DNA of 64,000 nucleotides, taken from NCBI GenBank assembly GCA_905331475.1, contig CAJNYU010001691.1:1-64000 (forward strand), given 5' to 3'. The translations under genes were made by a program, and so were the position numbers. This document shows, piece by piece, positions 24,933 to 36,836 of this stretch. Within the stretch, counting starts at the first letter, position 1. Each line of letters begins with the position of its first letter. The notes beneath the pieces were generated by a model. The model was given only the letters and a program-made list of their open reading frames with translations. It was not told where the DNA came from and made no database searches. The stretch is from Rotaria socialis (Eukaryota; Rotifera; Eurotatoria; Philodinida; Philodinidae).

Positions 24933-26194
24933 GAATTATGTTAAATATTGCATGGCAGAAAAAACAAAATTAGTAGAACGGAAATGGATTCATCATGTGA
25001 CATATGAAGGTCTTCAAAAAACAAATAAAAATCAGATTCAAAATCTTATTCTTTTCTTTCGCTTATTATCAAAATATAAAGCTGATAATGTTTCAGAGAA
25101 AATTTCTTTTAAAACAATTATATTAATCATTAAATAAGTGAATTCGAGCAATATAGACAATGTGTGTCTGGGCTGGACGTTTTTGATTTGGGAGAAATTA
25201 TTTTTGCTATAATTGCTGGAAGAAATAGCTTAACAAAGTTTAGATTTTATGACGTTGCTTGCTCCAGAAATATTGCATGTTTGGATTCTCTACTACTCAT
25301 GCTCTTTTTGTCAATTCTCTGTACCTAAGATTGACCTTCGAAATGCTAAGTTTAGTCATCATTAAAGATATTTTTAGTGATTTCACGCATGATGTTCATT
25401 TGTCTCAGTAAAATAACTTAAGCGTGCAAGCACGGAAAATTTGATTTTGTCTATGATGAAAGATTATTTCGAATAAATTAATATAGATCTTCAAAATATG
25501 ACTTCTATGCATCTTATTCTAGTTGTGTTTGGTTCTTTCTGTTACGAAAAGCAGACTGATACATTGATTAATCTAAATAAATAACAATGCGTTTTAAGAT
25601 TTTTTTCCCACGAGATTACTTACATACACATTCGAATATAAAGACTAATAGTTGACCGTAACTCAAATGAAGAGTACTGAATGAATCGAAATAATTTAAA
25701 AAATATTCTCTGCTAATTGTTATTAATATCCCTGCGAAAAAAATCAAGGTTAATCCATCGATTTGTTAATTCTGCATTAGTAATAGAATCGCAGCATGTT
25801 GTTTCTCATTATTGTTAAATTATCCAAGAGTTTTCTTAATCGTACGTGATTCCTATGGCGAATTTATACTCTAAGAGAAGAAGTAATTATAATCACAGTT
25901 TTCTGCTAAGTATAGGTTAAAGAAACCTTCGCTTTTTTTGGCACATCCATATTGAAGGCGATATCAATATTGTCTGAAAAAGAGTTCGACTGAGATAGCC
26001 ATTGAATCACAACATAAAGGTCAAAATGAGCATGACATTGTTTTTATGACATGAATATTTATTAACCTAGTCGAGAAATCGTCTGCATGCCAGTGAGTTG
26101 AACGAATAAACAAGAAACTTTTGGTTACGATTCCACAGAGACGATCTGTAGCTATATTCTACTGATTAAAATATGACATGAAAAACCCAGGAGA

Positions 26195-26540
26195 GTCATT
26201 CCGAGACTAGGATCCTATCGGATTCCGACAAGGGTCAGACCGTGAATATACCAAATATCCATGGATTCCAATAAAACCAACGAAATCCTATAGGATTCCG
26301 GGATCAGGACCTACAGTCGGATCCTTGATGTAGGAATTCGATAGGATCCAGTGTTGAAAATTAACGGAATCCGACATGAACGTATGGCCCTAGTGTTCTT
26401 ATGAGAGAATATACATATTCACCCCCTAATTAAGAAAATGTTTTTTTCCGTCGGAACCGACAGTCAATCCGTAACTCGGAATCCCATCGGATTCTGTTCG
26501 GTGATAGGATCCGTCATAGGATTCATTCACCTGGGAATAA
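26195..26540. repeat. Region with dispersed GGATTCCG/GGATCCTAT motifs on both strands
   Basis: Variants of CGGATTCCG and ATAGGATCC recur at least ten times in 345 bp, in both orientations (for example GGATCCTATCGGATTCCG near 26210, ATAGGATTCCG near 26290, GAATTCGATAGGATCC near 26334, CGGAATCC near 26377, ATAGGATCCG near 26504). The spacing is irregular, so it is not a simple tandem array. No frame is conserved across it. It resembles subterminal repeat clusters of some DNA transposons; the identity is unknown. Confidence 0.55.
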
Positions 26541-27527
26541 TTGAGATCTATCTGATAAATTGGCATACAAATGAGAAATAAATATGAGATTTGATTTTCT
26601 CTCAATCTAAAATCACATCTTTGTTTCACTAGAGACTGTTCAAAGAGATCGTTATTACTAATCTCTTCGGTACATGTTTCATATAGATTCATAAATTAAT
26701 CATTATATCCATATTTTTGTGGATTGAAACTACGAGAGAGGTAGAATGAAATGTGCTCTGTTTTATAACGACCCTTGCACTAGATGCAAACATATCTCGA
26801 TCAAATCTATGTTTTATTTCGAATAATGAGAGATGTATTTTCATCATGTAAAAGAATCAAATAGAAACCAACTATGAGCTAACGCGACTTTTCTATGTGA
26901 ATCGTTTATATTTATCATACATTGAAAGATGATTCTCTTCTATAGATTCTCCTCTACGGTTATTTTGAACTTGGTCGAAAGCTAAAAATGTCGAAACTGA
27001 GATGATACTTCCATACATTTTTTTTCTTTGTGAAAATGAATCAGCCATTAGACTTAATTAAAGCACAACGTTTATTATTAAAAGAAGACTAATAGAAGAT
27101 CTAAAACTTTTTTGGGAATGATTGTTAACCCATGCTTAAACAATGTTCTATCTGCTTGATTAAGAGCTTCTTTTTTTACCACAATTAAAGACAAACTATC
27201 AAGGGGTTCACATGCTGTAATCAGGTAGCTGCTATATATGTCATACAACGTCTTTATTTGACTTTGAAATGCTGCTGTTCTTGCGCCTTTCGGCTTCGGT
27301 GCACAAGATAGTCATTCAAGTTTATACCTTCTTTATTCGAATTAATAAAATATCAATCATCGTTGATGATAGATATTGAATCAGAGGGGGCGCTCTCACT
27401 TTGATTTTGTTTCTCGATTAATAAATGATTGAAGATTCTTATTCGTTTCGTATTCTTTCTTCTTTTTCCATTTCTTTGTATTAAATGAATAATAGTGTGA
27501 GAGATAGATGAATCGGTACTAGGAACT

Positions 27528-27643
27528 CAAACAGACCAAAAAGATAAAACAGAATTAACCACTAAATCGTCTCAAAAAGATGACTTAATTGTGATTTAAC
27601 CAATCACGTTGCTTAATTCTGTTTTCTCTTTTTGGTCTGTTTG
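27528..27643. repeat. 116 bp hairpin element (MITE-like)
   Basis: The first 31 bases, starting CAAACAGACCAAAAAGA, are repeated inverted at the end with one mismatch, and the similarity continues a few bases outward with a one-base indel. The loop is about 54 bp. Its size and near-perfect arms fit a short MITE or foldback sequence. No clear target-site duplication could be fixed. Confidence 0.7.
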
Positions 27644-27652
27644 GAGTCTACG

Positions 27653-28060
27653 TCAATTCGTCGTCGGACAATTCGTCACGTGGATAATTCGTCGCAAGAC
27701 AATTGGTCGCAATGTAACTTAATGAAAGTGAATATGACGTGTTGCTTGATGTAATTGAATCAAGTAGACTATGTTCAATTAATTGAATAAGCCCACGAAT
27801 TTCGTAGACTGAGTTATGAATCTCAAGGAAAAAATAAATAATCTAATAGGATTTTGGGAAAATCTGAAAAACCCCATTAATTTTAAAAATAAATATAAAA
27901 TAATTCTCCTCAGTAACAGAAGACATTTCTTGTCACTATTCATACAATTATCTATATCAATTATTCTACATTCTCCTGAGTCTCCCTTAATTAAATTAGA
28001 ATAAACATGTACGCGATGAATTGTCCGTGCGACATATTTTTCTTGCGACGAATTGTCCAG
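27653..28060. repeat. Inverted-repeat element with GGACAATTCGTCGC ends
   Basis: The left end (27653-27711) carries several variants of GACAATTCGTCGCAAGA. The right end (about 28011-28060) carries the same motif inverted (TCTTGCGACGAATTGTCC). The interior is AT-rich with no conserved frame. It abuts the 116 bp hairpin and is probably a small non-autonomous element; exact ends and duplication are unclear. Confidence 0.6.
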
Positions 28061-28562
28061 TTACCAGATGAATCATAAATTTACAATAAGATAAAGTCCA
28101 TATTTGTCGTGAAATAATGACATCTTCATCACACACTTTTCCAAACAGTCTTCATTTAAAATTCCCTTTTTTACAACAAAGTTTTATTTCAATGTTCGTA
28201 TTTTCGACATTTTTCTTCTCGATCAAATTCAAGTTTCCCTCCTCTACTACTCTCTGTACCAATCATTCAAAATCACAGAATTTGATCTCTGGCAAGATCT
28301 TTAGATGTCATGATTACTGAATTTTCATTCAAAAGTAATACAATTAAATCTTTCATTTCGTAAAAAATAAAAAAATTGATCAGTGACTAATCACGTGCAA
28401 TTGATATTATTGAATAGTGTCTCCATCCATGTTTATTTTTTTCAAAAAATTCGTGAATTTCTTGCGTTGTGTGTCGATAAATCGAGTTATTGATTTCAGA
28501 GATCGTTTTAACTATTTGCTCAAGAAAAGATGAAGTTGAAGAACCAATCTTACTGTTTGATA
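28061..28562. other. Intergenic, downstream of an LC8-like gene
   Basis: AT-rich sequence, no gene recognised. Part of it resembles the flank downstream of the other LC8-like copies (for example the attaacaaataaaaattttt context near 33350 and 36345). Confidence 0.4.
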
Positions 28563-28853
28563 TTATTTTGACTGTTTGTAAATCTGAATTGTCCAGCTCA
28601 AGTCAGTTTCTTTTACGCACAAAAACATATTATCATAATGGCTCGCACCAGAAGTCCATTCTCCTGTTTTACCAATTATCACAGTCCAAGTCTCTCCATA
28701 AGTTCGTTCAAGCCACCCTTTGGTATCGGTGCAAATTGCGTACCTTCCTGATGACCCATGTGTTTCAATTGAAGTACGTAATGCACTCAATATATTTATT
28801 CTCATTGTATCTGTGATTCCAGAGTTTTGCGTCTGAACATTCCATTTCGCCAT
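28563..28853 (-). CDS. Dynein-light-chain-like (LC8-like) small protein, copy 1
   Basis: A 96-residue intact frame starting at MAKWNVQTQ (28853); an upstream in-frame ATG is less likely because the other copies begin at the equivalent MAKW/MVKW. The layout resembles the LC8/DYNLL fold: an N-terminal strand, two helices (TDTMRINILSALRTSIETHG and ICTDTKGWLERTYG), then beta strands including WTVIIGKTGEW and a final LSWTIQIYK. True LC8 proteins are about 89 residues and dimerise to bind short linear motifs. The LC8 match is a fold-level resemblance, so motor function should not be assumed. Two further copies and one fused copy lie within 12 kb. Confidence 0.7.
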   Translation of the reverse strand: MAKWNVQTQNSGITDTMRINILSALRTSIETHGSSGRYAICTDTKGWLERTYGETWTVIIGKTGEWTSGASHYDNMFLCVKETDLSWTIQIYKQSK

Positions 28854-30120
28854 CGTATAATTGAAAAACAAAATATTAATCTAGAATTTTCATTATTTAA
28901 CAATGTTAAAAACATTGAATACCTAGCCATTTGTAATCAAGAAAATAAGAATACGAATCAAGATGTAAAAGCGGAAATATGTGAGTAAATCGTTGAAGAA
29001 TTTCGTTCAAAGCAAGTTAGTTTCAAAAATCATTTTCTGTAATCTGATCAATCTCACTAACAACTCATTTTCGTAGAATTAAATTAAAAAGAAATCCAAC
29101 GAATTTGTATATCACATCGGTACTGTTAACACATCCTTCACTGTAGGACCTTTGAGATACGAATTAGCTGCATTAGTTATCATATTTGATACATGTGAAA
29201 GAGATCGAATTTTTGCCGAATGCCAAATCCATGGCAAACTCGACAGAATCTAAGGCAAAATGGCATCATTGTCTCAGGTAACATTTACCGATCAGACACA
29301 AATTATTTGTCAAAACGTTTTACGTCAAATGCCGTGAAACATTTGTTTTAGCAAGAATACTATCGTTCATCTGTAGAATAGAATGGACTCGGATAGCGAT
29401 ACAAGTAATACGTAAAAGTTTTTAACAGTCTCGTCTAGTGTTTACTCGAAAAACTATTATTCGTTTTTATATGTGTGTTATTTTGGGTAAAAATCAAGGC
29501 AGTTTCATCTGATTTACAGAAAATCTTTAACATTGGAAAACAGAAAACTCCATGATAGGATATGGATAACCGAAAGTAAAGAAGTAATATCGACAAACGT
29601 ATTGTTACTTTCGTGAATTTTGAAATTAATACTTTTTATAACTTCAGTAACTTTCTAGTGAGTATTGGAAATTATAACATGCTTCGTTGACACCCAATAC
29701 TACTTTCCATCGACGGTTTTCAAACAAAATGTTGGCCATTTATATTTCTTGAAAGTTCAATGATATTGTGTGTTGTCTCCATTCGTTAGAATCCAAAACA
29801 TCGTTTCGAATGAGTCTCTGATTTTGGAAGTCTGGATTCAACAAAAGAGAAAATGGTTAACATATTAAATAATTCAATCTCACTCGGAAATATCCACTAC
29901 AATACGTTTAAATAATCGTAGAGAAATATCCGATGCACGAAATACATCATTGTGCATGGCTTTTTCTTCGTGTGTTTTACGATAGCAAATATAAGATAAG
30001 AGAAACAGAAAGCAAATAACCATCGTTAGCTCTTTTCTTTTTCGAATGAATCGATATCATGCAAAGCATTCTCTTATACTGATATCATAGTATTCGAGTC
30101 GCTGTAAAAAATAAATTCAG
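28854..30120. other. Spacer with duplicated 5'-flank sequence
   Basis: No intact gene. From about 29640 the sequence resembles the DNA upstream of the intact B-box gene at 39586 (shared GAGTCTCTGATTTTGGAAG near 29812 and 39269). It is one of four related upstream flanks in the cluster. Confidence 0.55.
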
Positions 30121-30470
30121 GCGTCGTCATTGCGGTTGCGTTGTCAACAATATTTATGTTGTGATCATCTGAAAGAACATGAGGATTTAATCGACGCAAA
30201 AAACTTTCACGATTAATTGACCAAATCAATACACTTTCAAATCAACCGAACAAAGGAACTTTACTCGAACCATCTTGTGTTACAGCTTTGAATCAATGGC
30301 GCGACCGCGGTCATGGCACAGTGAATCAATTTTATGAAGGGAAACGTCAACAATTCGAAGAACTTATTCAGTAGAGAAGAAACGGACAGAAGCAAGAGGT
30401 TGTTCAAGTAGGATCCAATGTGAGCGAACTGATTGAGGAAAAGAAGCCACATAGTAGACTGGTGTGACTA
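30121..30470 (+). pseudogene. B-box/coiled-coil pseudogene, copy 1
   Basis: This aligns with the N-terminal half of the gene at 39586-40757: ACAATTCGAAGAACTTATTC and the GGATCCAATGTGAGCGAACT stretch are shared. About 45 bp covering the first zinc ligands is deleted, the frame shifts in the B-box part, and an in-frame TAG replaces a Gln-Glu context (cattattcagtag region, near 30370). Homology stops near 30462 before the C-terminal part. It cannot encode the parental protein. Confidence 0.85.
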
Positions 30471-30900
30471 ATGTTTGACCCTGTATTTTCATGAAACTCG
30501 AATTCCTTCCAAATATTTCATTCATACTCAAAAGCTTAAGCATGTTTTTTTATGAGGAAGTTGGTTGAAATTAACTCTAGTGGTTATGAATGTGAGACAA
30601 AATGTTCTTTCAATTCCAAGCTATATTTTCCCCTTAATCCTGATTGCTCAAGAATATCCTCATTCGTGATTTCTTGGGCAAATGCTTCATTTGAATTGAT
30701 AATCTCGTAGTTATGTCGATATGTATGTAGATCAAAAATGTATTACAAAAACAACGACAAGTGCACTGAATTCTTAATTATGATAGCTTCGATTTCTGCA
30801 TTGTTTTAGTTCGGAAAACGTTCTACTAAGATTGATTGGAAACACTTCACCATTGGTACTTGGTTTAGGAGTCAACAGTTAATTCGCAGTAATATTGATT

Positions 30901-31086
30901 TTACGCTTTAATTATCAGACGATGATAATAACGTGTCCTCGGTTTTATAAAAAGAACCTTTAGAATTAATTGTGAGCAATTCACAGTAATCTTCTTTCTT
31001 TTTATTGAAACAGTGATAGATTTATTTTCAGCAATGAGAGAAATAAAAAACACTAGTAATAATTGCACTTCAATTGTCTGCATCAT
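30901..31086 (-). other. 61-codon frame with signal-like N-terminus, duplicated
   Basis: The frame MMQTIEVQLLLVFFISLIAE... has a hydrophobic start and a basic tail. It recurs at 35846-36031 with only a few residue changes, several of them non-synonymous. Because it lies in a recent segmental duplication, conservation is expected without selection. I cannot say that it is a gene. Confidence 0.2.
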
Positions 31087-31369
31087 CTATCCATTTTATT
31101 TTGAAATCTGGTACTCCAACCATAATACAAAACAGGCTTGTATTAAAAATCATCGAGTGCGACCATTAAATTGAATATTTCGTTCTCACCCAAAAGAATT
31201 CAGAAAAGTTTGATTGGTAGATATCGCGGTGAAGATATTGGAGTGCGTCCTTTGATAGTGCTATGATTCTGTAGATTCTTTTTCACTAATGTTTATAACT
31301 TTCATTCGAAATCTCGTCGATTGGTATTAGGCAAGATCCATATATCAAGACTACTAAATTTAGTCAACA

Positions 31370-32260
31370 TTCCATTTCACCATGGTATCCTTGATTAATT
31401 TATAATAAATCTAGAATTATTATCACTGAAGAAGATTAAACGCAAAGAACTCCTAACTATCTCTAAGGAGGAGAGTAAGAATAAATAGCAAGATGGAAAT
31501 GTTGAAGTGTGTATGTAAATCCGAGAAAAGTTCATTCACAGCTGTTGATCGTTAAATCATTAATAATAATCTTTCGGTAAGATACATTGAAATGTAAAAC
31601 AACTTACGAACAGGCAGTATGCAGGTGCAGTCTGAACTATGTTTTATGAAGTTAATTTTCAGACACAAGAGCATCGCACTACGAAATCTTGTTTTGTCTG
31701 CGCATAAATTGGCTATTCATAGTTATCATCAGCCCCTAATTTGCCAAGTAGCGTGCATATCGGAGAATATTATTGCGATCTATTTACTTTCAGACTTTTC
31801 AGTTACTCAACAGCTGTGTTAGTAACTATTTCAAAGTGTGTTTGAGGACCCAAGCACTAGCTGAAGACTTAACTAACGGTGAGTTCAACAGAATTCCAGG
31901 CTACAACAAGTGATTATCTCAGCTATTATCAGTCGCTCCTAGTCATACTACTTCGCAAAAACCTTCATCTCGTGTCTCATGAGACAATCCATTTCGCAAG
32001 AATATTTTCTCCCATCTCTGAAACAAGATAGAAATACCAGCAATGTCTACGAATTTTTGAAGTCTCCTCTTGCATTTTTCTCGATAATATATTATTAATC
32101 TTTAATTTACTTGGGGTTTCGATAAAAAATCAACGTAATTCAATCTGTTCTGTAGAAAAGTTTTGAATATTCAAAAGGAGGTAACCTTTATGATATGATT
32201 CGTACAACCGAACTTGAAAAATAAATACCGATAAACCTATCGATATTCTTTTTATGGCTT
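31370..32260. other. Spacer with a fragment of LC8-like 5' flank
   Basis: Bases 31370-31480 match 36830-36945: the start region of the LC8-like pseudogene (ccatttcaccatggtatcc) and its upstream flank, here without the gene body. The remainder shows no gene. Confidence 0.6.
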
Positions 32261-32722
32261 CAGCAGTTTTCTAGTGTGCATGAGACATTATAGCAAGTTT
32301 AGTTGACACATTATACCACTTTCTATTGACGGTTTTCAAATCAAGTGATCACCATTTAGATTTCACCAAACTTGTATTATGCTTTGTATTGTCTCCAGTT
32401 GTTTCAAGGCAAGACACTCTGAAGAATGAGTCTCTGGTGTTGTGTGTGCGGATACATCAAAAGAGGACACCTTAAATATGTGAAGCAATGCAAACTCATT
32501 GGGAAAGATCCACTTCAATCTGCTGAAAAAACCACAACTGAAATATCCAAGCCATTTAATGGATCATCACGCATGGTCTTTTTATTATATTTTACAATAC
32601 TCCGGATAAGACAAGGGACACGGTTAGCAAATAAACATCCACAGCTCTTTATTTTTCAGGTGAGTCAATATCGTACAAAGCGTTCTCATACTGATATTAG
32701 AACATTCGAGTAGCTACAACTA

Positions 32723-32826
32723 ATAAATTCTGGCATCATCATCGCGTTTGTATGTCGTCAATCGGTGTAAACGTCCATGCCGGACTTTGTGCTTGTATGG
32801 GAAACGTGATTTATGTCGTGATCAGA
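32723..32826 (+). pseudogene. B-box fragment (third broken copy)
   Basis: About 100 bp matching the zinc-binding start of the gene at 39586, including GGTGTAAACGTCCATG and GATTTATGTCGTGATCAG. It breaks off just after the CRD-H-type ligands. Upstream flank similarity extends back to about 32260. The downstream coiled-coil part is absent, so it is a truncated relic. Confidence 0.75.
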
Positions 32827-33549
32827 TTTTGTAATATAGCTTCTCTTATGTTTCAATGATCAGAGGGCTTTAATGGGATGTACTCTGTTTTATAGCGATG
32901 TTCTAAGTCGATTCAAAGAAGGTCACACTCTTTTCGGTTTTTATTTTGGACAATGATAGATGAGATCTTGTCGTAGAGAGAAATGAAATCGAATCCAACT
33001 AGGAGTTAAAATCACTTTTCTTCACAATTCATTGATAAAATACTGAAATACACTGGTTCAGCGGTAGTACAAAAAAAGCCCGAATCATATGAAACATGAT
33101 CATATGCATCAATTTAGTTGAATTTTAGCTGTTGTTGCAAAATAATTCAGGATAGTTTATGTGATACTTATCTTGACGGAGAAATTTGAAAGTATGTTTC
33201 GATGTTGCTTTGATTTCTAAAGATTCGGCACTACTAATGTTTACATCTACTATGCGAAGCTACATGATTTAATACTGGCAACAGCGATAGGTATCAAGAC
33301 TAGTAAATTTCATTGAAAAGCGATACAAACAAAATGAAATCTATCATTTATTAACAAATAAAAATTTTTGTTAATGATTAATCACGTACAATTGATATTA
33401 TGAAATAATGTCTCTGTCAGCGTCTATTTTATTTAGGCTTTATGATGTGCTGTTGTTTTCTATCAACAAATCCATGTCTTGAATCCTGAAATCATTGCAG
33501 TCATTTGTTCACAAAATAGTGATAGCTGAAGAAATAATCTTACCAATTT
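32827..33549. other. Spacer without a gene
   Basis: No conserved frame was found between the broken B-box fragment and the LC8-like gene that ends at 33550. Confidence 0.45.
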
Positions 33550-33843
33550 TCATGCTTTGGCCTGTTTGAAAACAGTAATCTTCCATTTCAAGTCAGTTTC
33601 TTCTACGGCCAAAAACATGTTATCAAAATAAGTGCAATAAGAATTCGATTCTCCTGCTGCACCAACTATCACACACCAATATTTTCCATAAGTTTCGTCA
33701 AGCCATACTTTGGCATTTTTGCAGATTTCCATTGTTTTTGATGGTCCATGTGTTTCAATCGAAGTACGTAATGTACTCAATATATTTGTTCTCATTGTGT
33801 CTGTGATTCCAGATAGTTGGGTGACAATCTTCCATTTCGCCAT
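33550..33843 (-). CDS. Dynein-light-chain-like (LC8-like) small protein, copy 2
   Basis: A 97-residue intact frame from MAKWKIVTQ to the C-terminal ITVFKQAKA. It is clearly paralogous to the copy at 28563-28853, sharing SGITDTMR, ILS.LRTSIETHG, W.ETYG and the DNMFL.VEETDL core, with many substitutions elsewhere. The 5' leader (aaggatacgATGGCG) is shared with the other copies. The frame lacks Cys-rich or catalytic motifs and is best read as a divergent LC8-fold adaptor. Binding partners are unknown. Confidence 0.7.
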   Translation of the reverse strand: MAKWKIVTQLSGITDTMRTNILSTLRTSIETHGPSKTMEICKNAKVWLDETYGKYWCVIVGAAGESNSYCTYFDNMFLAVEETDLKWKITVFKQAKA

Positions 33844-34929
33844 CGTATCCTTGATTAAAAAATTATAAATCTGGAAATATTACTATATAGTAACATAACA
33901 AAGCATCAAACTTCTACCTATTTGTAGCCTAGACAGTACGACTGAAAAGCACGATACAACAGTTGAGGATTATGATATATCAGGTTGCTATTTCGTTTTT
34001 TCATCACAAATAATATCAAAAACAGTAAGGTCTACCCAGTACAGACGCTAGGAATTATATTCAAACGCGTTTACAGGTCTTAGTAGCTAGCGTTTTTCAC
34101 TCTTAAAGATACCAATAAATAAGGAACCCCCATGACAGCCACAGGCAAATATTAGTAAATCTAAGAGTTTAAGTGATTTCCATGCTTTACACCGAAAAAA
34201 TAGTCGGCATAGTGTAAACACGAAGGGTTTCTTCCGTTAAAACTAATTTCGCAGATAATAAGAAAACAAAAATGCTTAGACGTTTGAAAAAGATTTGGAA
34301 CATTTTTTAGGTTTCGTAGAATATTTACGAAAATTGAAAAAAGACTCTTCGACCACCGTGAATCATTTTGAAAGTGTCTTAGATTTTTAGGAAACCTTTC
34401 TGAGGGCTTCGAGTTCATTAAAAAGAATGGTTTCGTATTATGCCTTTCTTCGATTTGTTCAGCGACACTGGAGCTGCACTAGCAAGCTGCTTCGAAATTA
34501 TACTATTGATTCTAAATATAACTCGTGTTTTGGTAAAAATCAAAACGATGAAATCTATTCCACAAAATATTTCACTAATCGAAAAAAAAGAAAACCTGAT
34601 GATATGATATTTAGTAGTTTTCTTGGGCGTACGAAATTATAAAAAATTTAGCCGAAACATAATATTACTTCCATTGGCGGTTGGAAATAAATTGTTTACC
34701 ATTTATATTTCTTATTGTCTCCATTCGTTACAATCCAAGACATCGGCCAGAATGAGTTTCTGATTTTGGAAGTCTGAACTCACCAAAAGAGAAAATGGTT
34801 AACATATTAAATAATGCAATCTCGCTCGGAAAAATCCACTGCAGGCTGTTGAAAAAAAGAAAAGAAATATTCAAGTCACTTCATACATCACCTTGCATGT
34901 TTTTCTTTTCTTGTGTTTTGCAATCACAA
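33844..34929. other. Spacer, partly related to the cluster's upstream flanks
   Basis: From about 34650 the sequence resembles the flanks at 29640 and 39150. Open frames at 34161-34642 match no family and overlap on both strands. Confidence 0.45.
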
Positions 34930-36302
34930 ATATAAGATAAGAGAAACAGAAAGCAAATAACCATCGTTAGCTCTTTTCTTTTTCGAATGAGTCAATCTCA
35001 TACCAAGCATTCTCTTATACTGATATCATAGTATTCGAGTCGCTGTAAAAAATAAATTCAGGCGTCGTCATTGCGGTTGCGTTGTCAACAATATTTATGT
35101 TGTGATCATCTGAAAGAACATGAGGATTTAATCGACACAAAAAACTTTCACGATTAATCGACCAAATCAATACACTTTCAAATCAACCGAACAAAGGAAC
35201 TTTACTCGAACCACCTTGTGTTACACCTTTGAATCAATGGCGTGACAATACTCATAGGATAGTGGATCACTTTTATGAAGGGAAACCAACAATTCGAAGA
35301 ACTTATTCAGTAGAGAAGAAACAGGCAGAACCAAGAGGTTGTTCAAGTAGGATCCAATGTGAGCGAACTGATTGAGGAAAAGAAGCCACATAGTAGACTG
35401 GTGTGACTAATGTTTGACCCTGTATTTTCATGGAACTCGAATCCCTTCCAAATTTTTCATTCATACTCAGAAGCTTAAGCATGTTTTTTTTCATGAGGAA
35501 GTTGGTTGAAATTACCTCTAGTGGTTATGAATGTGAAACTAAGTTTTCTCTCAATCCCAAGCCACATTGCATCTTTCACTTAATTCAGGTTGCTCAAGGA
35601 TATCGTCATTGATGGTCTTATGGAAATTGTTTTATCTGAAATGATAAGTTAGTTGTCATGTCGATATGTATGCAAATCAAGAATGCATTAGAAAAACAAC
35701 CACAAATGCACTGAATCCTTAATTATGACAGCTTTGATTTCTGCATTGTTTTAGTTCGGAAAACGTTCTACTAAGATTGATTGGAAACACTTCACCATTG
35801 GTACTTGGTTTAGGAGTCAACATTTATTTCGCAGTAATATTGATTTTACGCTTTAATCATCAGACGATGATAATAACGTGTCCTCGGTTTTATAAAAAGA
35901 ACCTTTAGAATTAATTGTGAGCAATTCACAGTAATCTTCTTTCTTTTTATTGAAGCAGCGATAGATTTATTTTCAGCAATGAGAGAAATAAAAAACACTA
36001 GTAATAATTGCACTTCAATTGTCTGCATCATCTATCCATTTAATTTTGAAATCTGGTACTCCAACCCTAATACAAAACAGACTTGTATTAAAAATCATCG
36101 AGTGCGACCATTAAATTGAATATTTCGTTCTCACCCAAAAGAATTCAGAAAAGTTTGATTGGTAGATATCGCGGTGAAGATATTAGAGTGCGTCCTTTGA
36201 TAGTGCTATGATTCTGTAGATTCTTTTTCACTAATGTTTATAACTTTCATTCGAAATCTCGTCGATTGGTATTAGGCAAGATCCATATATCAAGACTACT
36301 AA
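34930..36302. repeat. Segmental duplication, copy 2
   Basis: Near-identical partner of 29985-31357, same orientation, about 4.9 kb apart. The few differences are scattered substitutions and small indels. Confidence 0.85.
35061..35400 (+). pseudogene. B-box/coiled-coil pseudogene, copy 2
   Basis: Duplicate of the broken copy at 30121-30470 with the same deletion and the same TAG-containing stretch (ttattcagtagagaag), plus a further small deletion (gaaaccaacaattcg for gaaacgtcaacaattcg). The shared lesions show the gene was already broken when the segment duplicated. Confidence 0.85.
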
Positions 36303-36545
36303 ATTTTGTTCAGATGCAGCATGCTCAAGATTAAATATACATTTATTAACAAATAAAAATTTTGTTCAGTGATTAAAAGTCCGAACTTGATTTAATTGAA
36401 TGGTGTCATTATCACTTTATTTTCTTCAAGATTCATGAGTTTCTTTTGTTGTGTATCGGCAGATCGACATAATGATTCCTGAAATCATATTGATCATTTC
36501 TTCACTAACAGTTCAACTTTTCAGAAGCAATCTTACTATTTGTTA

Positions 36546-36836
36546 TTATTTAGCGCATTTGAAAACATTAAATCTCCAGTTCAACTCAGTTTCCTTAACG
36601 CACAAAAGCATCTGATCAGAATATGTGGAGCCACATTGAAATCTTCCTGCTTCGCCAATTATCACACACCAATTTCCTTCATAAGTTTGTTCAAGTCATT
36701 CCCTTGTATTTTGCCCGATTTCATACATTTTTGATGATCCATGTGTTTCAATCGAAGTACGCAATGCGCTCAATATATTTATTTTCATCGTATCTATAAT
36801 TCCAGATGATTGTGTGTCAACATTCCATTTCACCAT
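36546..36836 (-). pseudogene. LC8-like pseudogene with one premature stop
   Basis: The frame starts MVKWNVDTQSSGIIDTMK and is collinear with the two intact LC8-like genes to a C-terminal FNVFKCAK. A single in-frame TGA replaces the Trp codon of the conserved G-W-L-E segment (aggGAATGActtgaa, near 36687). There is no other visible frameshift. It is probably recently inactivated, or carries a sequencing error, or is read through. Confidence 0.8.

Larger units (their letters stand above)
24370..26160. other. Intergenic DNA upstream of endophilin-B
   Basis: Contains a GA run (24503-24523) and a TA run (24912-24932). A 68-codon frame at 24931-25137 is lysine-rich and matches no family I know. No splice-supported gene was found. 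Confidence 0.45.
29985..31357. repeat. Segmental duplication, copy 1
   Basis: This 1.37 kb segment is nearly base-for-base the same as 34930-36302, including the broken B-box copy and a 61-codon frame on the minus strand (30901-31086). Past 31357 the two diverge abruptly: copy 1 jumps to sequence matching 36820-36945, as if about 520 bp, including the LC8-like pseudogene, had been lost. Confidence 0.85.

Noticed and set aside
24931-25137. 68-codon lysine-rich frame
   Set aside because: It starts in a TA microsatellite, matches no family and has no neighbouring exon.
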